Source: Mycolicibacterium frederiksbergense
GTDB taxonomy: Bacteria; Actinomycetota; Actinomycetes; Mycobacteriales; Mycobacteriaceae
Reading direction: 5' to 3'
NCBI RefSeq assembly: GCF_029893345.1
Contig: NZ_JARXVE010000001.1
Span: forward strand, 310,001 to 374,000
Length of the DNA: 64,000 nt
Shown in pieces: positions 22,716-31,794 of the stretch. A program made the translations under genes and the position numbers. Each line of letters opens with the position of its first letter. The first letter of the stretch is position 1. The notes beneath the pieces are model-generated. The model worked only from the letters and a program-made list of their open reading frames with translations. It did not search any database and was not told the origin of the DNA.

Positions 22716-23915
22716 GTGAGCGAAGGTCGCCTGTTTACCAGTGAGTCGGTAACCGAAGGGCACCCCGACAAGATCTGTGATGCGATCAGCGACTCTGTGC
22801 TCGACGCGCTGCTGGAGCAGGATCCCAAGTCGCGGGTGGCGGTGGAGACCATGGTGACCACCGGCCAGGTCCATGTGGCCGGCGAGGTCACCACCTCGGC
22901 GTACGCCGACATCCCCAAGATCGTGCGCGACCGCATCCTGGAGATCGGTTACGACTCGTCGACCAAGGGTTTCGACGGCGCCTCGTGTGGCGTCAACATC
23001 GCCATCGGCTCACAGTCGCCTGACATCGCCCAGGGCGTGGACACCGCGCACGAGGCACGCGTCGAGGGTGCGGGCGATCCGCTGGACGCCCAGGGCGCCG
23101 GCGACCAGGGGCTGATGTTCGGTTACGCGATCAGCGACACCCCTGAACTCATGCCGCTGCCCATCGCGCTGGCGCACCGGTTGGCGCGCCGGCTGACCGA
23201 GGTCCGCAAGAACGGTGTGCTGGACTACCTGCGCCCGGACGGCAAGACGCAGGTGACCATCCAGTACGACGGCAAGACCCCGGTGCGGCTGGACACCGTA
23301 GTGCTGTCCACCCAGCACGCCGACGGCATCGACCTCGACAGCACCCTCACTCCGGATATCCGGGAGAAGGTCGTCAACACGGTGCTCGCCGACCTCGGCC
23401 ACGAGACGTTGGACACCTCCGACTACCGGCTGCTGGTCAACCCGACCGGCAAGTTCGTGCTCGGCGGCCCGATGGGCGACGCCGGTCTGACCGGCCGCAA
23501 GATCATCGTCGACACCTACGGCGGCTGGGCCCGTCACGGCGGCGGCGCCTTCTCCGGCAAGGATCCGTCAAAGGTGGACCGTTCGGCCGCGTACGCGATG
23601 CGCTGGGTGGCAAAGAACGTGGTTGCCGCCGGGCTGGCCGAGCGGGTCGAGGTGCAGGTGGCCTACGCGATCGGCAAGGCGGCCCCGGTCGGCCTGTTCG
23701 TCGAGACCTTCGGCACCGAGACCGTCGACCCGGCCCGCATCGAGAAGGCCATCAGCAGCGTGTTCGATCTGCGCCCCGGCGCGATCATCCGCGATCTGGA
23801 CCTGCTGCGCCCGATCTACGCCCAGACCGCGGCCTACGGCCACTTCGGGCGCACCGATATCGAGTTGCCCTGGGAGCAGCTGAACAAGGTCGACGAGTTG
23901 AAGGCTTCCGTCTAG
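22716..23915 (+). CDS. metK: S-adenosylmethionine synthase
   Basis: MetK makes SAM from methionine and ATP as a homotetramer. Family hallmarks are all present: [16 protein letters not shown], the hexapeptide-type motif [12 protein letters not shown], the P-loop-like [19 protein letters not shown] and the C-terminal YGHFGR. Length is 399. The GTG start has AAGGAAG about 8 nt upstream. The 135-bp gap before it contains TTGAGT (22634) and TATCAT (22655) as weak promoter candidates; I looked for a SAM riboswitch core and saw none. A strong hairpin follows the gene. Confidence 0.97.
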   Translation: MSEGRLFTSESVTEGHPDKICDAISDSVLDALLEQDPKSRVAVETMVTTGQVHVAGEVTTSAYADIPKIVRDRILEIGYDSSTKGFDGASCGVNIAIGSQSPDIAQGVDTAHEARVEGAGDPLDAQGAGDQGLMFGYAISDTPELMPLPIALAHRLARRLTEVRKNGVLDYLRPDGKTQVTIQYDGKTPVRLDTVVLSTQHADGIDLDSTLTPDIREKVVNTVLADLGHETLDTSDYRLLVNPTGKFVLGGPMGDAGLTGRKIIVDTYGGWARHGGGAFSGKDPSKVDRSAAYAMRWVAKNVVAAGLAERVEVQVAYAIGKAAPVGLFVETFGTETVDPARIEKAISSVFDLRPGAIIRDLDLLRPIYAQTAAYGHFGRTDIELPWEQLNKVDELKASV

Positions 23916-23928
23916 TTTTTCTGCCAAC

Positions 23929-23953
23929 GGCCCCCGATCATTGATCGGGGGCC
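23929..23953 (+). terminator. metK terminator hairpin
   Basis: GGCCCCCGATCA (23929-23940) and TGATCGGGGGCC (23942-23953) are perfect complements around a single central T (in RNA a stem of about 10-11 bp with a small loop). It starts 13 bp after the metK stop. There is a T5 before it but no U-tract after it. Confidence 0.75.
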
Positions 23954-23980
23954 ATTGTGCTGCCCGGGGTGGAACCATCG

Positions 23981-24037
23981 CGAGATCAACGCCGTGGTCG
24001 TGATTCTTCGAGCGGAGCGACCATAGCGTTGATCTCG
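23981..24037. promoter_or_regulatory. Long interrupted inverted repeat upstream of the DUF2628 gene
   Basis: CGAGATCAACGC (23981-23992) pairs with GCGTTGATCTCG (24026-24037), and TGGTCG (23995-24000) pairs with CGACCA (24018-24023), separated only by a 2x2 mismatch; the loop is 17 bases. Eighteen paired positions make chance unlikely. It ends 58 bp before the -10 box of the next gene. Possible roles are a second terminator for metK, a regulator site or a remnant of a mobile-element end. Confidence 0.55.
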
Positions 24038-24094
24038 GCGCGGGTGCGACCGGATCCACGGAGCCGCAAGCAAACACAGGTCTTACTCGACGGC

Positions 24095-24100
24095 TACTAT
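24095..24100 (+). promoter_or_regulatory. -10 box, probable leaderless promoter
   Basis: TACTAT ends 6 nt before the GTG at 24107, and no Shine-Dalgarno sequence is present, so transcription should begin at or next to the start codon. Confidence 0.5.
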
Positions 24101-24106
24101 CGCGCG

Positions 24107-24610
24107 GTGACCGACAACAGCGTGCCGCCCCAGTACTCGTACGACCCGCAGAATCCGTACCCAGTGCAGAACCAGTACGGCACGCCCGCGCCGAGCCCCG
24201 CGGCCTTTGAGGTCCCCGAAAGGTGGCGCAGTCGATTCGACTTTTTCTCCCGTTACGGCCAGCCGGCATCCTCGCCCGAGGCAACGGTCGCGTTCAAACA
24301 GCTCTCGTTCGGGCAGCGGATGCGGCTAGGGGCAAACGGTCCTGCGTTTTTCTTCGGTCCGATCTACTTCGCAATCAAGGGACCCTGGCGCAAGGGCCTC
24401 ACGCTCTTCGCCGTTTCGATCGCGTTGAGCGTCGTCATCGGACTCGTCGAGTACATGCTGAACTTCACGTTCCCGCCGGCCTCCTACGGCGTCGCAATCG
24501 GCGTGCTCTACTCCAGCGCCGCGAACTGGGCCTACTTCCTTCACGTCACCCGAGGCAGCACCAGCTGGAACCCGTTCGAAGGCACCCCATTCTTCCGCCG
24601 GAAGAGCTGA
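24107..24610 (+). CDS. DUF2628-type membrane protein
   Basis: A 167-residue protein of unknown function. A Pro/Tyr/Gln-rich N-terminal third (PPQYSYDPQNPYPVQNQYG) precedes a core with FFFGPIYFAIKGPWRKGL, the aromatic motif that marks DUF2628, and two or three membrane helices (about residues 89-118 and 127-147). The C-terminus is polar. The GTG is chosen because it directly follows a TACTAT box; an upstream in-frame ATG would place 50 residues across the inverted repeat. Its stop converges on the broken ppk2 gene 34 bp away. Confidence 0.72.
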   Translation: MTDNSVPPQYSYDPQNPYPVQNQYGTPAPSPAAFEVPERWRSRFDFFSRYGQPASSPEATVAFKQLSFGQRMRLGANGPAFFFGPIYFAIKGPWRKGLTLFAVSIALSVVIGLVEYMLNFTFPPASYGVAIGVLYSSAANWAYFLHVTRGSTSWNPFEGTPFFRRKS

Positions 24611-24644
24611 AACCCTGGACGGTCAATTACATCTTCGCCCCGTT

Positions 24645-25508
24645 CTATTCGGGGTCTCCGGTCAGCGTTGCCACGTAATCGTCGACGTATCGGGCGAGAT
24701 CGCGCGACGGGCGTCGGTAATCACGACCTAGCACCGGTCGTTCTGGCAGCGTCACCTGAGGCCGCTCCACGTCGTGGTGGTCGATGGTGGACAGCAGGTG
24801 CGCCATCATGTTGAGCCGTGCGTGCTTCTTGACGTCGGATTCGACGATGTACCAAGGACTTTGCGGAGTATCGGTATGAACCATCATCTGGTCTTTCGCC
24901 CGCGAGTAGTCCTCCCAGCGATACACCGATTCCAGATCCATCGGCGAGAGCTTCCACTGTCGGACCGGGTCGTTCAGCCTTGACCTGAACCGACGCAGCT
25001 GTTCGTCCTCGGATACCGAGAACCAGTACTTCCGCATCAGGATCCCTGCCTCGACCAGCATCTGCTCGAAGATCGGCGTCTGGCGCAGGAACAGTTGATG
25101 CTCTTGCGGCGTGCAGAACCCCATCACCTGTTCGACACCGGCCCTGTTGTACCAAGACCGGTCGAACAACACGATCTCACCCTTGGCGGGCAGATGTGCG
25201 ATGTACCGCTGGAAGTACCACTCGCCCCGCTCGCGTTCGCAGGGCGCCGGCAGCGCGGCCACCCGGGCGACGCGCGGGCTGAGATACTCGGTGATCCGCT
25301 TGATGGTGCCACCCTTGCCTGCGGCGTCGCGACCCTCGAACACCACCACGACGCGAGCGCCGGTGTGTTTGACTCACTCCTGCAATTTCACGAATTCCGT
25401 TTGCAGCCGGAATAACTCGGCCTCATATACCTTGTTCGACAGTTTCGGCCGACCGTTACGCGAGGACTTCATCTTGGTCGCCGATTCATCGTTGGATCCT
25501 GCACCCAT
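24645..25508 (-). pseudogene. ppk2: Polyphosphate kinase 2 gene with an in-frame stop at codon 45
   Basis: PPK2 moves phosphate between polyphosphate and nucleotides. The whole frame from the ATG at 25508 to the stop at 24645 (288 codons, full family length) is intact except for TGA at 25376-25374. Before it the reading is ...ELFRLQTEFVKLQE, after it VKHTGARVVVVFEGRDAAGKGG with the Walker A loop, then FDRSWYNRAGVE and the rest of the kinase. In PPK2 proteins this position is Trp (LQEWV), so one base change TGG to TGA explains the break. Translation could restart at a GTG near 25349, but that product would lack the N-terminal helix. A sequencing error or read-through remains possible. Confidence 0.85.
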
Positions 25509-25553
25509 GGTCAGGTCCTAAGTCGCCGGTCACGAGAAACCAGGTTGCCGACG

Positions 25554-26162
25554 TCAAGCGTCAGTCTGGCGGTAGGGCTGTACGACGCCGTCCGCAAGTG
25601 CGCGTGCCCACTCCAGTCCGGCATCGGTGCCGAACAGCTCGCGGCGTGTGTTGCCCGCACACAAGTAAGCATCGACCCGGAAGGCGTCTTGCGCAGGATC
25701 GGGTGAACCCGCCACGGAGAACTCGTTCTCCAGCAGATCGAGCCACTCCTGCTTGAGATTCCGCACCGCGTCGGCCACAGGTCCGGTGCGATGCCCGAAC
25801 TCGACCGATGTCGCCGATACGAAGCAGCCGCCGGGGAACACCTCGGCGCGCAGGTACGCCAACCAGGAATCGAGCAGGGCGTCGAGCCGCGCTGCTCCGG
25901 GCTGACGGCTCAGCGCCGGGCGGATTACGACGTCGATGTAGACCTGGCGCGCCTCAGCAACTGCGGCCAGCTGTATCGACTCCCGGTTGCCGAAGACCGT
26001 GAGGATTCCGCTTTTGCTCACCCCGGTCGACGTGGACAAGCCACCCACGGTGATTCCGTCCAGCCCGTGTGTGGTGGCGATATTTGCAGCGGTACGCGCG
26101 ACCAGCCGCCGGGTGGCATCCCCGCGCGCTCGCCGCCCGTCAGCTGCAGGCAAAACGGTCAT
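25554..26162 (-). CDS. TetR-family transcriptional regulator
   Basis: A 202-residue repressor with an N-terminal helix-turn-helix (about residues 15-62: RRLVARTAANIATTHGLDGITVGGLSTSTGVSKSG-type region, recognition helix near VSKSGILTVFGNRESI) and a helical ligand-binding C-terminal domain. The ATG at 26162 is preferred over one 63 bp upstream because the extra residues would run toward the operator and are not TetR-like. It is divergent from an SRPBCC gene, with a perfect palindrome between them, so it most likely represses both. The ligand is unknown. Confidence 0.86.
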   Translation of the reverse strand: MTVLPAADGRRARGDATRRLVARTAANIATTHGLDGITVGGLSTSTGVSKSGILTVFGNRESIQLAAVAEARQVYIDVVIRPALSRQPGAARLDALLDSWLAYLRAEVFPGGCFVSATSVEFGHRTGPVADAVRNLKQEWLDLLENEFSVAGSPDPAQDAFRVDAYLCAGNTRRELFGTDAGLEWARALADGVVQPYRQTDA

Positions 26163-26226
26163 CAGTTCACAGTAGCCACACCCTGGACGTAGGGCGGCCG
26201 AGTCGCGTACGGTCAGCCTCAACACA

Positions 26227-26248
26227 TATACGACCGATCGGTCGTATA
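26227..26248. promoter_or_regulatory. 22-bp perfect palindromic operator
   Basis: The half-site TATACGACCGA is followed directly by its exact reverse complement. The core ACCGATCGGT is the classic TetR-family pattern. The right end overlaps a TATAGAT -10-like box for the SRPBCC gene, and the left arm can form part of a TATATG box for the regulator gene on the other strand. Confidence 0.8.
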
Positions 26249-26261
26249 GATCGGAGGAGCA

Positions 26262-26735
26262 ATGACCACCACCTTCAAGGCTCTACTGGAACGCCGGATC
26301 ACCATCGAGGCAACACCTTCCGTGGTGTGGGACGTCGTCCGTGACATCCGGCGCATGTCGGAGTGGAGCCCGCAGGTGGTATCGGTGAAGTTGCGCGATG
26401 ACGACGATGACATCCGGCTCGGATCCACGTTCACCAACCTCAACCACCAGGGTGAGCTTGAGTGGATCACGCACGGGGAGGTGGTGCGGTACGTGCCAGA
26501 GAAAGAGATCGCCTTCCGCGTCGCTGAGAACTACGCGATCTGGTCGTTCTCGATCACCGCAGACGGTGCCGCCGCCACGGTGCTCACGCAACGGCGCGAG
26601 ACCCCCGACGGGATATCGCAACTTTCGCTCGAGCTGACTGAGTCGCATCTCGGCGGACAGCAGGCCTTCACCGAACTGCTGGAAGCCGGAATGGAGCAGA
26701 CCCTCACCGCTATCAAGGCATGCGCCGAGTCCTGA
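26262..26735 (+). CDS. SRPBCC-fold (polyketide cyclase/lipid-binding) protein
   Basis: A 157-residue single-domain protein of the START/SRPBCC superfamily: ITIEATPSVVWDVVRDIRRMSEWSPQ is the usual first strand, helices and W-S-P turn, and the long C-terminal helix closes the cavity. GGAGGA precedes the ATG. The fold binds hydrophobic ligands and some members are enzymes; no catalytic residues are evident. Divergence from a TetR gene over a shared operator suggests that a ligand of the regulator induces it. Confidence 0.83.
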   Translation: MTTTFKALLERRITIEATPSVVWDVVRDIRRMSEWSPQVVSVKLRDDDDDIRLGSTFTNLNHQGELEWITHGEVVRYVPEKEIAFRVAENYAIWSFSITADGAAATVLTQRRETPDGISQLSLELTESHLGGQQAFTELLEAGMEQTLTAIKACAES

Positions 26736-26739
26736 TTGG

Positions 26740-28212
26740 CTACGAGGTGAACGCGTAGTCGGCGAGGTCGAAAGTCCGGCTGCGCCAGTACGCCTCCAGC
26801 GTGGTGGCGGGCCGCAGCGGCACATCCCCGTTGCGGTCGAAGTAGTAGCTGTTGGCCAGGCTGCAACTGTCCTGCCAGAAGATCTGCCGGTGACGCTTGC
26901 GCATCATCTCGGCGAAGTAGCGGTCGTTGGCCTCCTGCCGCACCTCGACGCGGTGGGCCTGGCGAGACGTGGCCCGCCGGATGCATCGCACCAGATGGCG
27001 GGTCTGAGACTCGATGAGGGCGAAATACGAGGATCCGACGTACCCGTACGGCCCCATCACGGAGAACAAATTCGGGAATCCGGGGACGCTGACACCCTCA
27101 TAGGCCTGCATCCGGTGCTGCTGCCAGAAGTCACTCAGTGACTGCCCGCCCGGCCCGACGATGTCGAAGGTCAGTGCATCGACATCCATCACCTTGAAAC
27201 CGGTGGCCAGGATGAGCACGTCGACCTCGTGGCTCTCGCCATCGGTAGTGGCCACCCCGGATCCGGTGACCTTGTTGATCGGTTCGGTGACCAGCCGCAC
27301 GTTGTCCCGGTTGAACGTGGCCAGATAGGTGTTGTGGAAGCCGGGTCGTTTACATCCCACTGCATATCGGGGAGTGAGCTTGTCCCGCACCTGGGGATCG
27401 TGCACCTGTTGACGTAGGTAGGCCCGACCGGCCGCACCCGCACGCTTGGCGAACGGGTTGATCGTGAAGTACTGCGCGGCCAGCGGGAAGGTGAACTCGA
27501 CGTAGGCCTGGCTGATCAGCCGATGCACGGTTCTGCCGCCCGGAATTCGCAGCGCCCAGCGCACTGCCGGCGGTAGCGGCACGTCGAGTTTCGGGAAACA
27601 CCAGATCGGTGTGCGCTGGAACACCGTGAGCTGCTTGACCTTCGGGGCGATCTCGGGGATCACCTGGACCGCCGATGCGCCTGTGCCGATGATCGCGACG
27701 CGCTTACCCGCCACGTTCAGGGTCGGGTCCCAGCGGGCGGTGTGCACGGTGACCCCGGCAAAGGAGTCCACGCCGTCGATCTCGGGCAGCTTGGGGATGG
27801 TCAGCACTCCGCTGGCGTTGACCAGGAATCGCGCCGTGAGCGCTTCGCCGGAGTCGAGATCGAGCCGCCACAGGTTCTCGTCGTCATCGAAGACCGCGCG
27901 CGAGACCGTGGTGTTGAACCGGATCCGGGGACGCAGCCGGTACTTGTCCACACAGCTGTCCGCGTAGGCGCGTAGCTCGTTTCCCGGGGCGTAGGTGCGT
28001 GACCAGTCCCGAGACTGCTCGAACGAGAACTGATAGGAGAACGACGGAATGTCCACGGCCACACCAGGATAGGTATTCCAGTACCAGGTACCGCCGGCTC
28101 CGTCGCCGGATTCCAGGATCAGGTAATCATGCAGGCCCACCTTGTCCAAGGCGATCGCCGCGCCGATACCGGAGAATCCAGCCCCCACGATGAGGGTGTG
28201 AAAGTCGGGCAT
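26740..28212 (-). CDS. Flavin monooxygenase, Baeyer-Villiger type (Rv1393c-like)
   Basis: A 490-residue class B flavoprotein monooxygenase. It has the FAD dinucleotide motif GAGFSG (residues 10-15), the second NADPH motif GTGASAVQ, the LATGF motif, and the Baeyer-Villiger fingerprint F-x-G-x-x-x-H-x-x-x-W in FAGVTVHTARW. Relatives in mycobacteria oxidise ketones and activate thioamide drugs. The ATG at 28212 is chosen for GGGAGG about 7 nt upstream. In M. tuberculosis a related monooxygenase (Rv1393c) also lies beside metK, so this is probably that lineage. Its stop converges 4 bp from the SRPBCC stop. Confidence 0.88.
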   Translation of the reverse strand: MPDFHTLIVGAGFSGIGAAIALDKVGLHDYLILESGDGAGGTWYWNTYPGVAVDIPSFSYQFSFEQSRDWSRTYAPGNELRAYADSCVDKYRLRPRIRFNTTVSRAVFDDDENLWRLDLDSGEALTARFLVNASGVLTIPKLPEIDGVDSFAGVTVHTARWDPTLNVAGKRVAIIGTGASAVQVIPEIAPKVKQLTVFQRTPIWCFPKLDVPLPPAVRWALRIPGGRTVHRLISQAYVEFTFPLAAQYFTINPFAKRAGAAGRAYLRQQVHDPQVRDKLTPRYAVGCKRPGFHNTYLATFNRDNVRLVTEPINKVTGSGVATTDGESHEVDVLILATGFKVMDVDALTFDIVGPGGQSLSDFWQQHRMQAYEGVSVPGFPNLFSVMGPYGYVGSSYFALIESQTRHLVRCIRRATSRQAHRVEVRQEANDRYFAEMMRKRHRQIFWQDSCSLANSYYFDRNGDVPLRPATTLEAYWRSRTFDLADYAFTS

Positions 28213-28382
28213 CAGGCCACCTCCCGGCCGCATCCGATGTGGACGCCGTGTTTTGGTCGCAATGTCAACGTAGCGCCCGGTTCCACCGAATGGCCAGGGT
28301 CGAGGTCGCCGTCGACAGAAGCTTGCCCATGCCGTGGCGTGTGTGTGCGACCCGACGCCGATCCTCTTGGAGAATCCCGACT

Positions 28383-30593
28383 ATGAGCGTTGACCCACGA
28401 AGCACAAGCATGAGCGACAACCTGATCCGGAATTCATGGCGTGAACGGTTGACAGGTACGGAATGGGCGTCGCTTTCGCACGCCTACGGTGATGCAGAAG
28501 ACGTGCCAGGCTGGTTGGAAGGCGTGACGGACTCGGCGACAGTTGAGGAGTCGGTGCAGGAGTTGTGGGCTGCGGTGCTGCACCAGGGCACGATCTACGA
28601 CTCGACGCCTCCGGCAATGGAGGTACTGGGGTCGATGCTCGGTGCCCGGACGACCGCGAACCCGGACCTGGTGGCCTGGCTGTTGTCCATGTACTCGCTG
28701 TCCGTGGAACAGTACGCGGCGGTCGAGGACCTCGACGCCGACATGATGGCTCTTGTTCGCGACGCCCAATCGTCGCTCGCGACCATCGCAGAATCGGTGC
28801 GGCCGCTCGTCGCCTTGGACGTGTCGGAGGCCGGTGTCGCCGCACTGCTGGTGGGAGCTGTCGGTCACGCGGATGACGACACGGTCTCGGCGCTTGTCGC
28901 GCGGGCTTCACGACGTCCGGCAGGGGCCGTTGAGTGGACGTGCATGGCGACGCTCGTGCGCTTGGGCTGCGACGTGTCTGCCCTCCTCGCGGACGGGGAC
29001 CCGGGAATGGTGATGGCCGCGACACTTGCGCGGATAGCGGGAGGGAGTACCGAACAGCCCGTTGTCGAGGCGTTGATCGCGGACTGGGCGCTCGCGGTCG
29101 AGGTCGCCCCGGTCACGGCGGTCGGTGTCGAGGATGTTGCCGAGTGGCTGAGCGCTGTGAATCCCACTGCTGCGACGCGTGTGTTCGAGGCGTTGCCGTC
29201 GGCGGACGAGCCAACCGTGAATGCGCTGGTCGATGTTGTGCTCACATCCCGGTCGAACGCGCCGGACGCGATCCGTCGTCTGCTGGCCTTCGCCGCGATG
29301 CCGGACAGCAACCCTGCTCTCATGATCCATGCCCTGCGCCAGCTTCCTCCGAGTGAGGAAGTACGGGACGCGCTCGTCGCTGTCGCCGACCGGGTCCAGG
29401 GCGGGTATCGAGCCCAGATCGGTTCGAGCACTCACGAGGCGGATGCGCGGGCGGATGCTGCGCTTGCTCTGCTCCGGTCGGGCGACGATCGGTGGTCTAC
29501 GTTGCTTGCGCGTGCCCTGGTCACCAATCCCGCGGCACGTGCGCTCATGGTTGCGGCATCGGTGAACGGCGTGATGGGTCTCGGCTATGCATTTGCGCGC
29601 GAGCGGAGTTCGGGCACGGTGCCGCTCGTCGAGGGCATCCGTCGGGCGCTCCGACAGGCGATACCAGCCGAATCGAAGTCGGACGGTGCGGGGAGCCTCA
29701 TCGATTGGATCGGCACATGGCCTGTCCACCTCGCGTCCGCCGCGATCCCCGACCTTCGGGCCCTGCTGCCGGAGAAACCGAGAGCCGTTGCAGGTGCGCT
29801 CGCCGCATGGAACGACACCGACAGCATCGAGCTTCTCCGCGAAGCCGCACAGGGTGGCGACGCCATCGTCTTGCTCTCGCTCGCGCGACTCACCAAGAAC
29901 ATCAGTGACTTCCATCGGGTTCTCGAAGCCGACCTCGAGTACGTCGAGTCCGAGGTACTCGCGCACTGGGGTGACCGCTCGGACGCACGGTTCCTCGATT
30001 GGTGTCGGGACCTTGTAGGTAGCGAGCCGGCCGGCAGCGTCCCTGGGCGTGAGAATCAGGTCACGGCGCTGTGCTGCCTCGCGGATTCCTCAATCGAGGA
30101 GGCAGTGCAGCGTTGGCCGGTGCTGCGCGGCATCATCGACGGTGGTCGCGGCCCCATCGTCGAAGCGATCAACCTCGCAACAACCTGGCACACGTCGAAC
30201 CTTCTGCCCGCTTCCGCCCGCGACGACCTGGAATCGCTCCTCGCGGATCTCGTTGTGACCGGCCGGAAGAACTGGAGCGGCCCCGACTATAAGGTCAGCG
30301 CGCAGGCGGCTCTCGGAATGCTCGAACTGGGCCTTCCCCTATCAGCGACACCGGCACGCATCACGAAGATCGTTACGGGAGCAGTGGATGACAGGTGGAC
30401 CCGTGAAACGGGTATCCATCTCGCCGAACGCTGCGCCACCGCCGATGCTCCCGTGAGAACGGCGCTGGTGAAGAAGCTCCGCCTACTGGTCGATCGGGAT
30501 GAACGCTTCGACTCGACTGGCGACCCCGCAATCGAGGACGAACACGCACTCGCACGCCTCCGCACCGTCATCACCCGCCTCGAGGAAGCATGA
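28383..30593 (+). CDS. Large helical-repeat (HEAT-like) protein, function unknown
   Basis: The 736-residue protein is unrecognised. It is almost entirely alpha-helical in pattern, with short amphipathic Ala/Leu/Val-rich helix pairs spaced about 35-45 residues, as in HEAT/ARM solenoids; there is no signal peptide, membrane helix, nucleotide-binding loop or catalytic motif. Such scaffolds usually mediate protein contacts. The ATG at 28383 has TGGAGA 9 nt upstream; another ATG at 28410 is possible. Three 60-base samples I counted (28441, 29161, 29881) gave 35, 40 and 34 G+C, below the typical 65-80% of neighbouring core genes, which suggests transfer. It diverges from the monooxygenase and is followed by the catalase gene after 61 bp. 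Confidence 0.75.
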   Translation: MSVDPRSTSMSDNLIRNSWRERLTGTEWASLSHAYGDAEDVPGWLEGVTDSATVEESVQELWAAVLHQGTIYDSTPPAMEVLGSMLGARTTANPDLVAWLLSMYSLSVEQYAAVEDLDADMMALVRDAQSSLATIAESVRPLVALDVSEAGVAALLVGAVGHADDDTVSALVARASRRPAGAVEWTCMATLVRLGCDVSALLADGDPGMVMAATLARIAGGSTEQPVVEALIADWALAVEVAPVTAVGVEDVAEWLSAVNPTAATRVFEALPSADEPTVNALVDVVLTSRSNAPDAIRRLLAFAAMPDSNPALMIHALRQLPPSEEVRDALVAVADRVQGGYRAQIGSSTHEADARADAALALLRSGDDRWSTLLARALVTNPAARALMVAASVNGVMGLGYAFARERSSGTVPLVEGIRRALRQAIPAESKSDGAGSLIDWIGTWPVHLASAAIPDLRALLPEKPRAVAGALAAWNDTDSIELLREAAQGGDAIVLLSLARLTKNISDFHRVLEADLEYVESEVLAHWGDRSDARFLDWCRDLVGSEPAGSVPGRENQVTALCCLADSSIEEAVQRWPVLRGIIDGGRGPIVEAINLATTWHTSNLLPASARDDLESLLADLVVTGRKNWSGPDYKVSAQAALGMLELGLPLSATPARITKIVTGAVDDRWTRETGIHLAERCATADAPVRTALVKKLRLLVDRDERFDSTGDPAIEDEHALARLRTVITRLEEA

Positions 30594-30654
30594 CCCGACG
30601 AGGGCTTCTAGGGCCACACTGGACCGAGGCCACGTGCCGAAGAGGGGAGCGACC

Positions 30655-31794
30655 ATGACGGAATCCGAGGACGGCTCGGCTGAAAGCGATCACCGGGACG
30701 ATGCCCGGCCGGCCCCGCCAACCAGTTCGCGATCGGCGCTGAGTCGCAGGAGAACCCTGCTGGGACTGGCCGCCGTGGGCGGTGTCGCGGCCGTCGGCGT
30801 CGGTGGTCTTGCCGAGGCCGCGGCCTGGCTGCGGCCCGGCGCGCTGACACCGGCCGATTTCGCCGACCGGTTCGAGCAGATCGCCGGCCGCCACGAAGGA
30901 TTTCGGCGCAACCACGCCAAGGGTCTGGCCGCCACCGGAACATTCACCAGCAACGGTGCCGGCGCCGCGGTGAGCAAGGCCGCGGTTTTCCGGACCGGGA
31001 CGGTTCCCGTGGTGGGCAGATTCTCGCTGTCCGGCGGACTACCCGACCAGCCTGACAAGAATGACACCGTCCGGGGACTGGGTCTGATGTTCCGGCTCCC
31101 CGACGGCGAACAGTGGCGTATCGCAATGGTCAACATCCCGGTGTTTCCCGACAGCACACCGCAGGGTTTCTACGACCGCATGCTCGCATCCCGCCCCCAA
31201 CCGGAAACCGGGAAACCCGACCCACAGGCGATGGCGGATTTCCTGGCCCGCCACCCCGAAACCGCCGCGGCGATGAAGATCATCTCGGCCACCCCGCCGA
31301 GCGCGGGGTTCGCCGACAGTACGTTCCGTGGGCTCAACGCTTTTCGCGCCACCAATGACCAGGGCCAGACCACTGCCATCCGCTGGACGGCAGTACCCCT
31401 GCAAGCCGCCCAGCCCGAAGTCCGGATTCCAAACGGGGACAGGAACGCTCTTTTCGACGCGCTCATCGACACGGTGTCGCTGGGCCCGATCAGCTGGCAG
31501 CTCCTGCTCACGCTGGCCGATCCCACCGACCCGACCCACGACGCGACACTTCCGTGGCCGGCAGATCGCCCCACCATCGAAGCGGGCACCATCACGATCG
31601 ACACCGTCCAGACCGAAGCGCCGGGCAACGCCCGTGACATCAACTTCGATCCGATGGTTCTGCCCGCGGGGTTGGCGCCGTCCGACGATCCGCTGCCCAG
31701 CGCACGATCGGCGGTCTACGCCCGCTCGTTCAACCGGCGGGCCCGAGAACCCAAGTCGCCCAGCGCAGTCGTCGTCCCCGGAGGTGCGCAGTGA
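30655..31794 (+). CDS. Exported small-subunit catalase-related peroxidase
   Basis: A heme catalase-fold protein of 379 residues, shorter than true catalases and like the SrpA/minicatalase group. The distal His is H87 in RRNHAKG, and the proximal Tyr is Y355 in RSAVYARSF. A twin-arginine signal S-R-R-R-T-L-L at about 30-36 followed by a hydrophobic stretch indicates Tat export or anchoring. GAGGGGAG precedes the ATG at 30655. It overlaps the cytochrome b561 gene by 4 bp, a pairing known from other bacteria where the b-type cytochrome may feed electrons to the peroxidase. The likely role is peroxide or organic hydroperoxide removal outside the membrane. Confidence 0.86.
   Translation: MTESEDGSAESDHRDDARPAPPTSSRSALSRRRTLLGLAAVGGVAAVGVGGLAEAAAWLRPGALTPADFADRFEQIAGRHEGFRRNHAKGLAATGTFTSNGAGAAVSKAAVFRTGTVPVVGRFSLSGGLPDQPDKNDTVRGLGLMFRLPDGEQWRIAMVNIPVFPDSTPQGFYDRMLASRPQPETGKPDPQAMADFLARHPETAAAMKIISATPPSAGFADSTFRGLNAFRATNDQGQTTAIRWTAVPLQAAQPEVRIPNGDRNALFDALIDTVSLGPISWQLLLTLADPTDPTHDATLPWPADRPTIEAGTITIDTVQTEAPGNARDINFDPMVLPAGLAPSDDPLPSARSAVYARSFNRRAREPKSPSAVVVPGGAQ

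Noticed and set aside
25374..25376. Selenocysteine at the TGA of ppk2
   Set aside because: The conserved residue is Trp rather than Cys, and no SECIS-like hairpin is evident just downstream.
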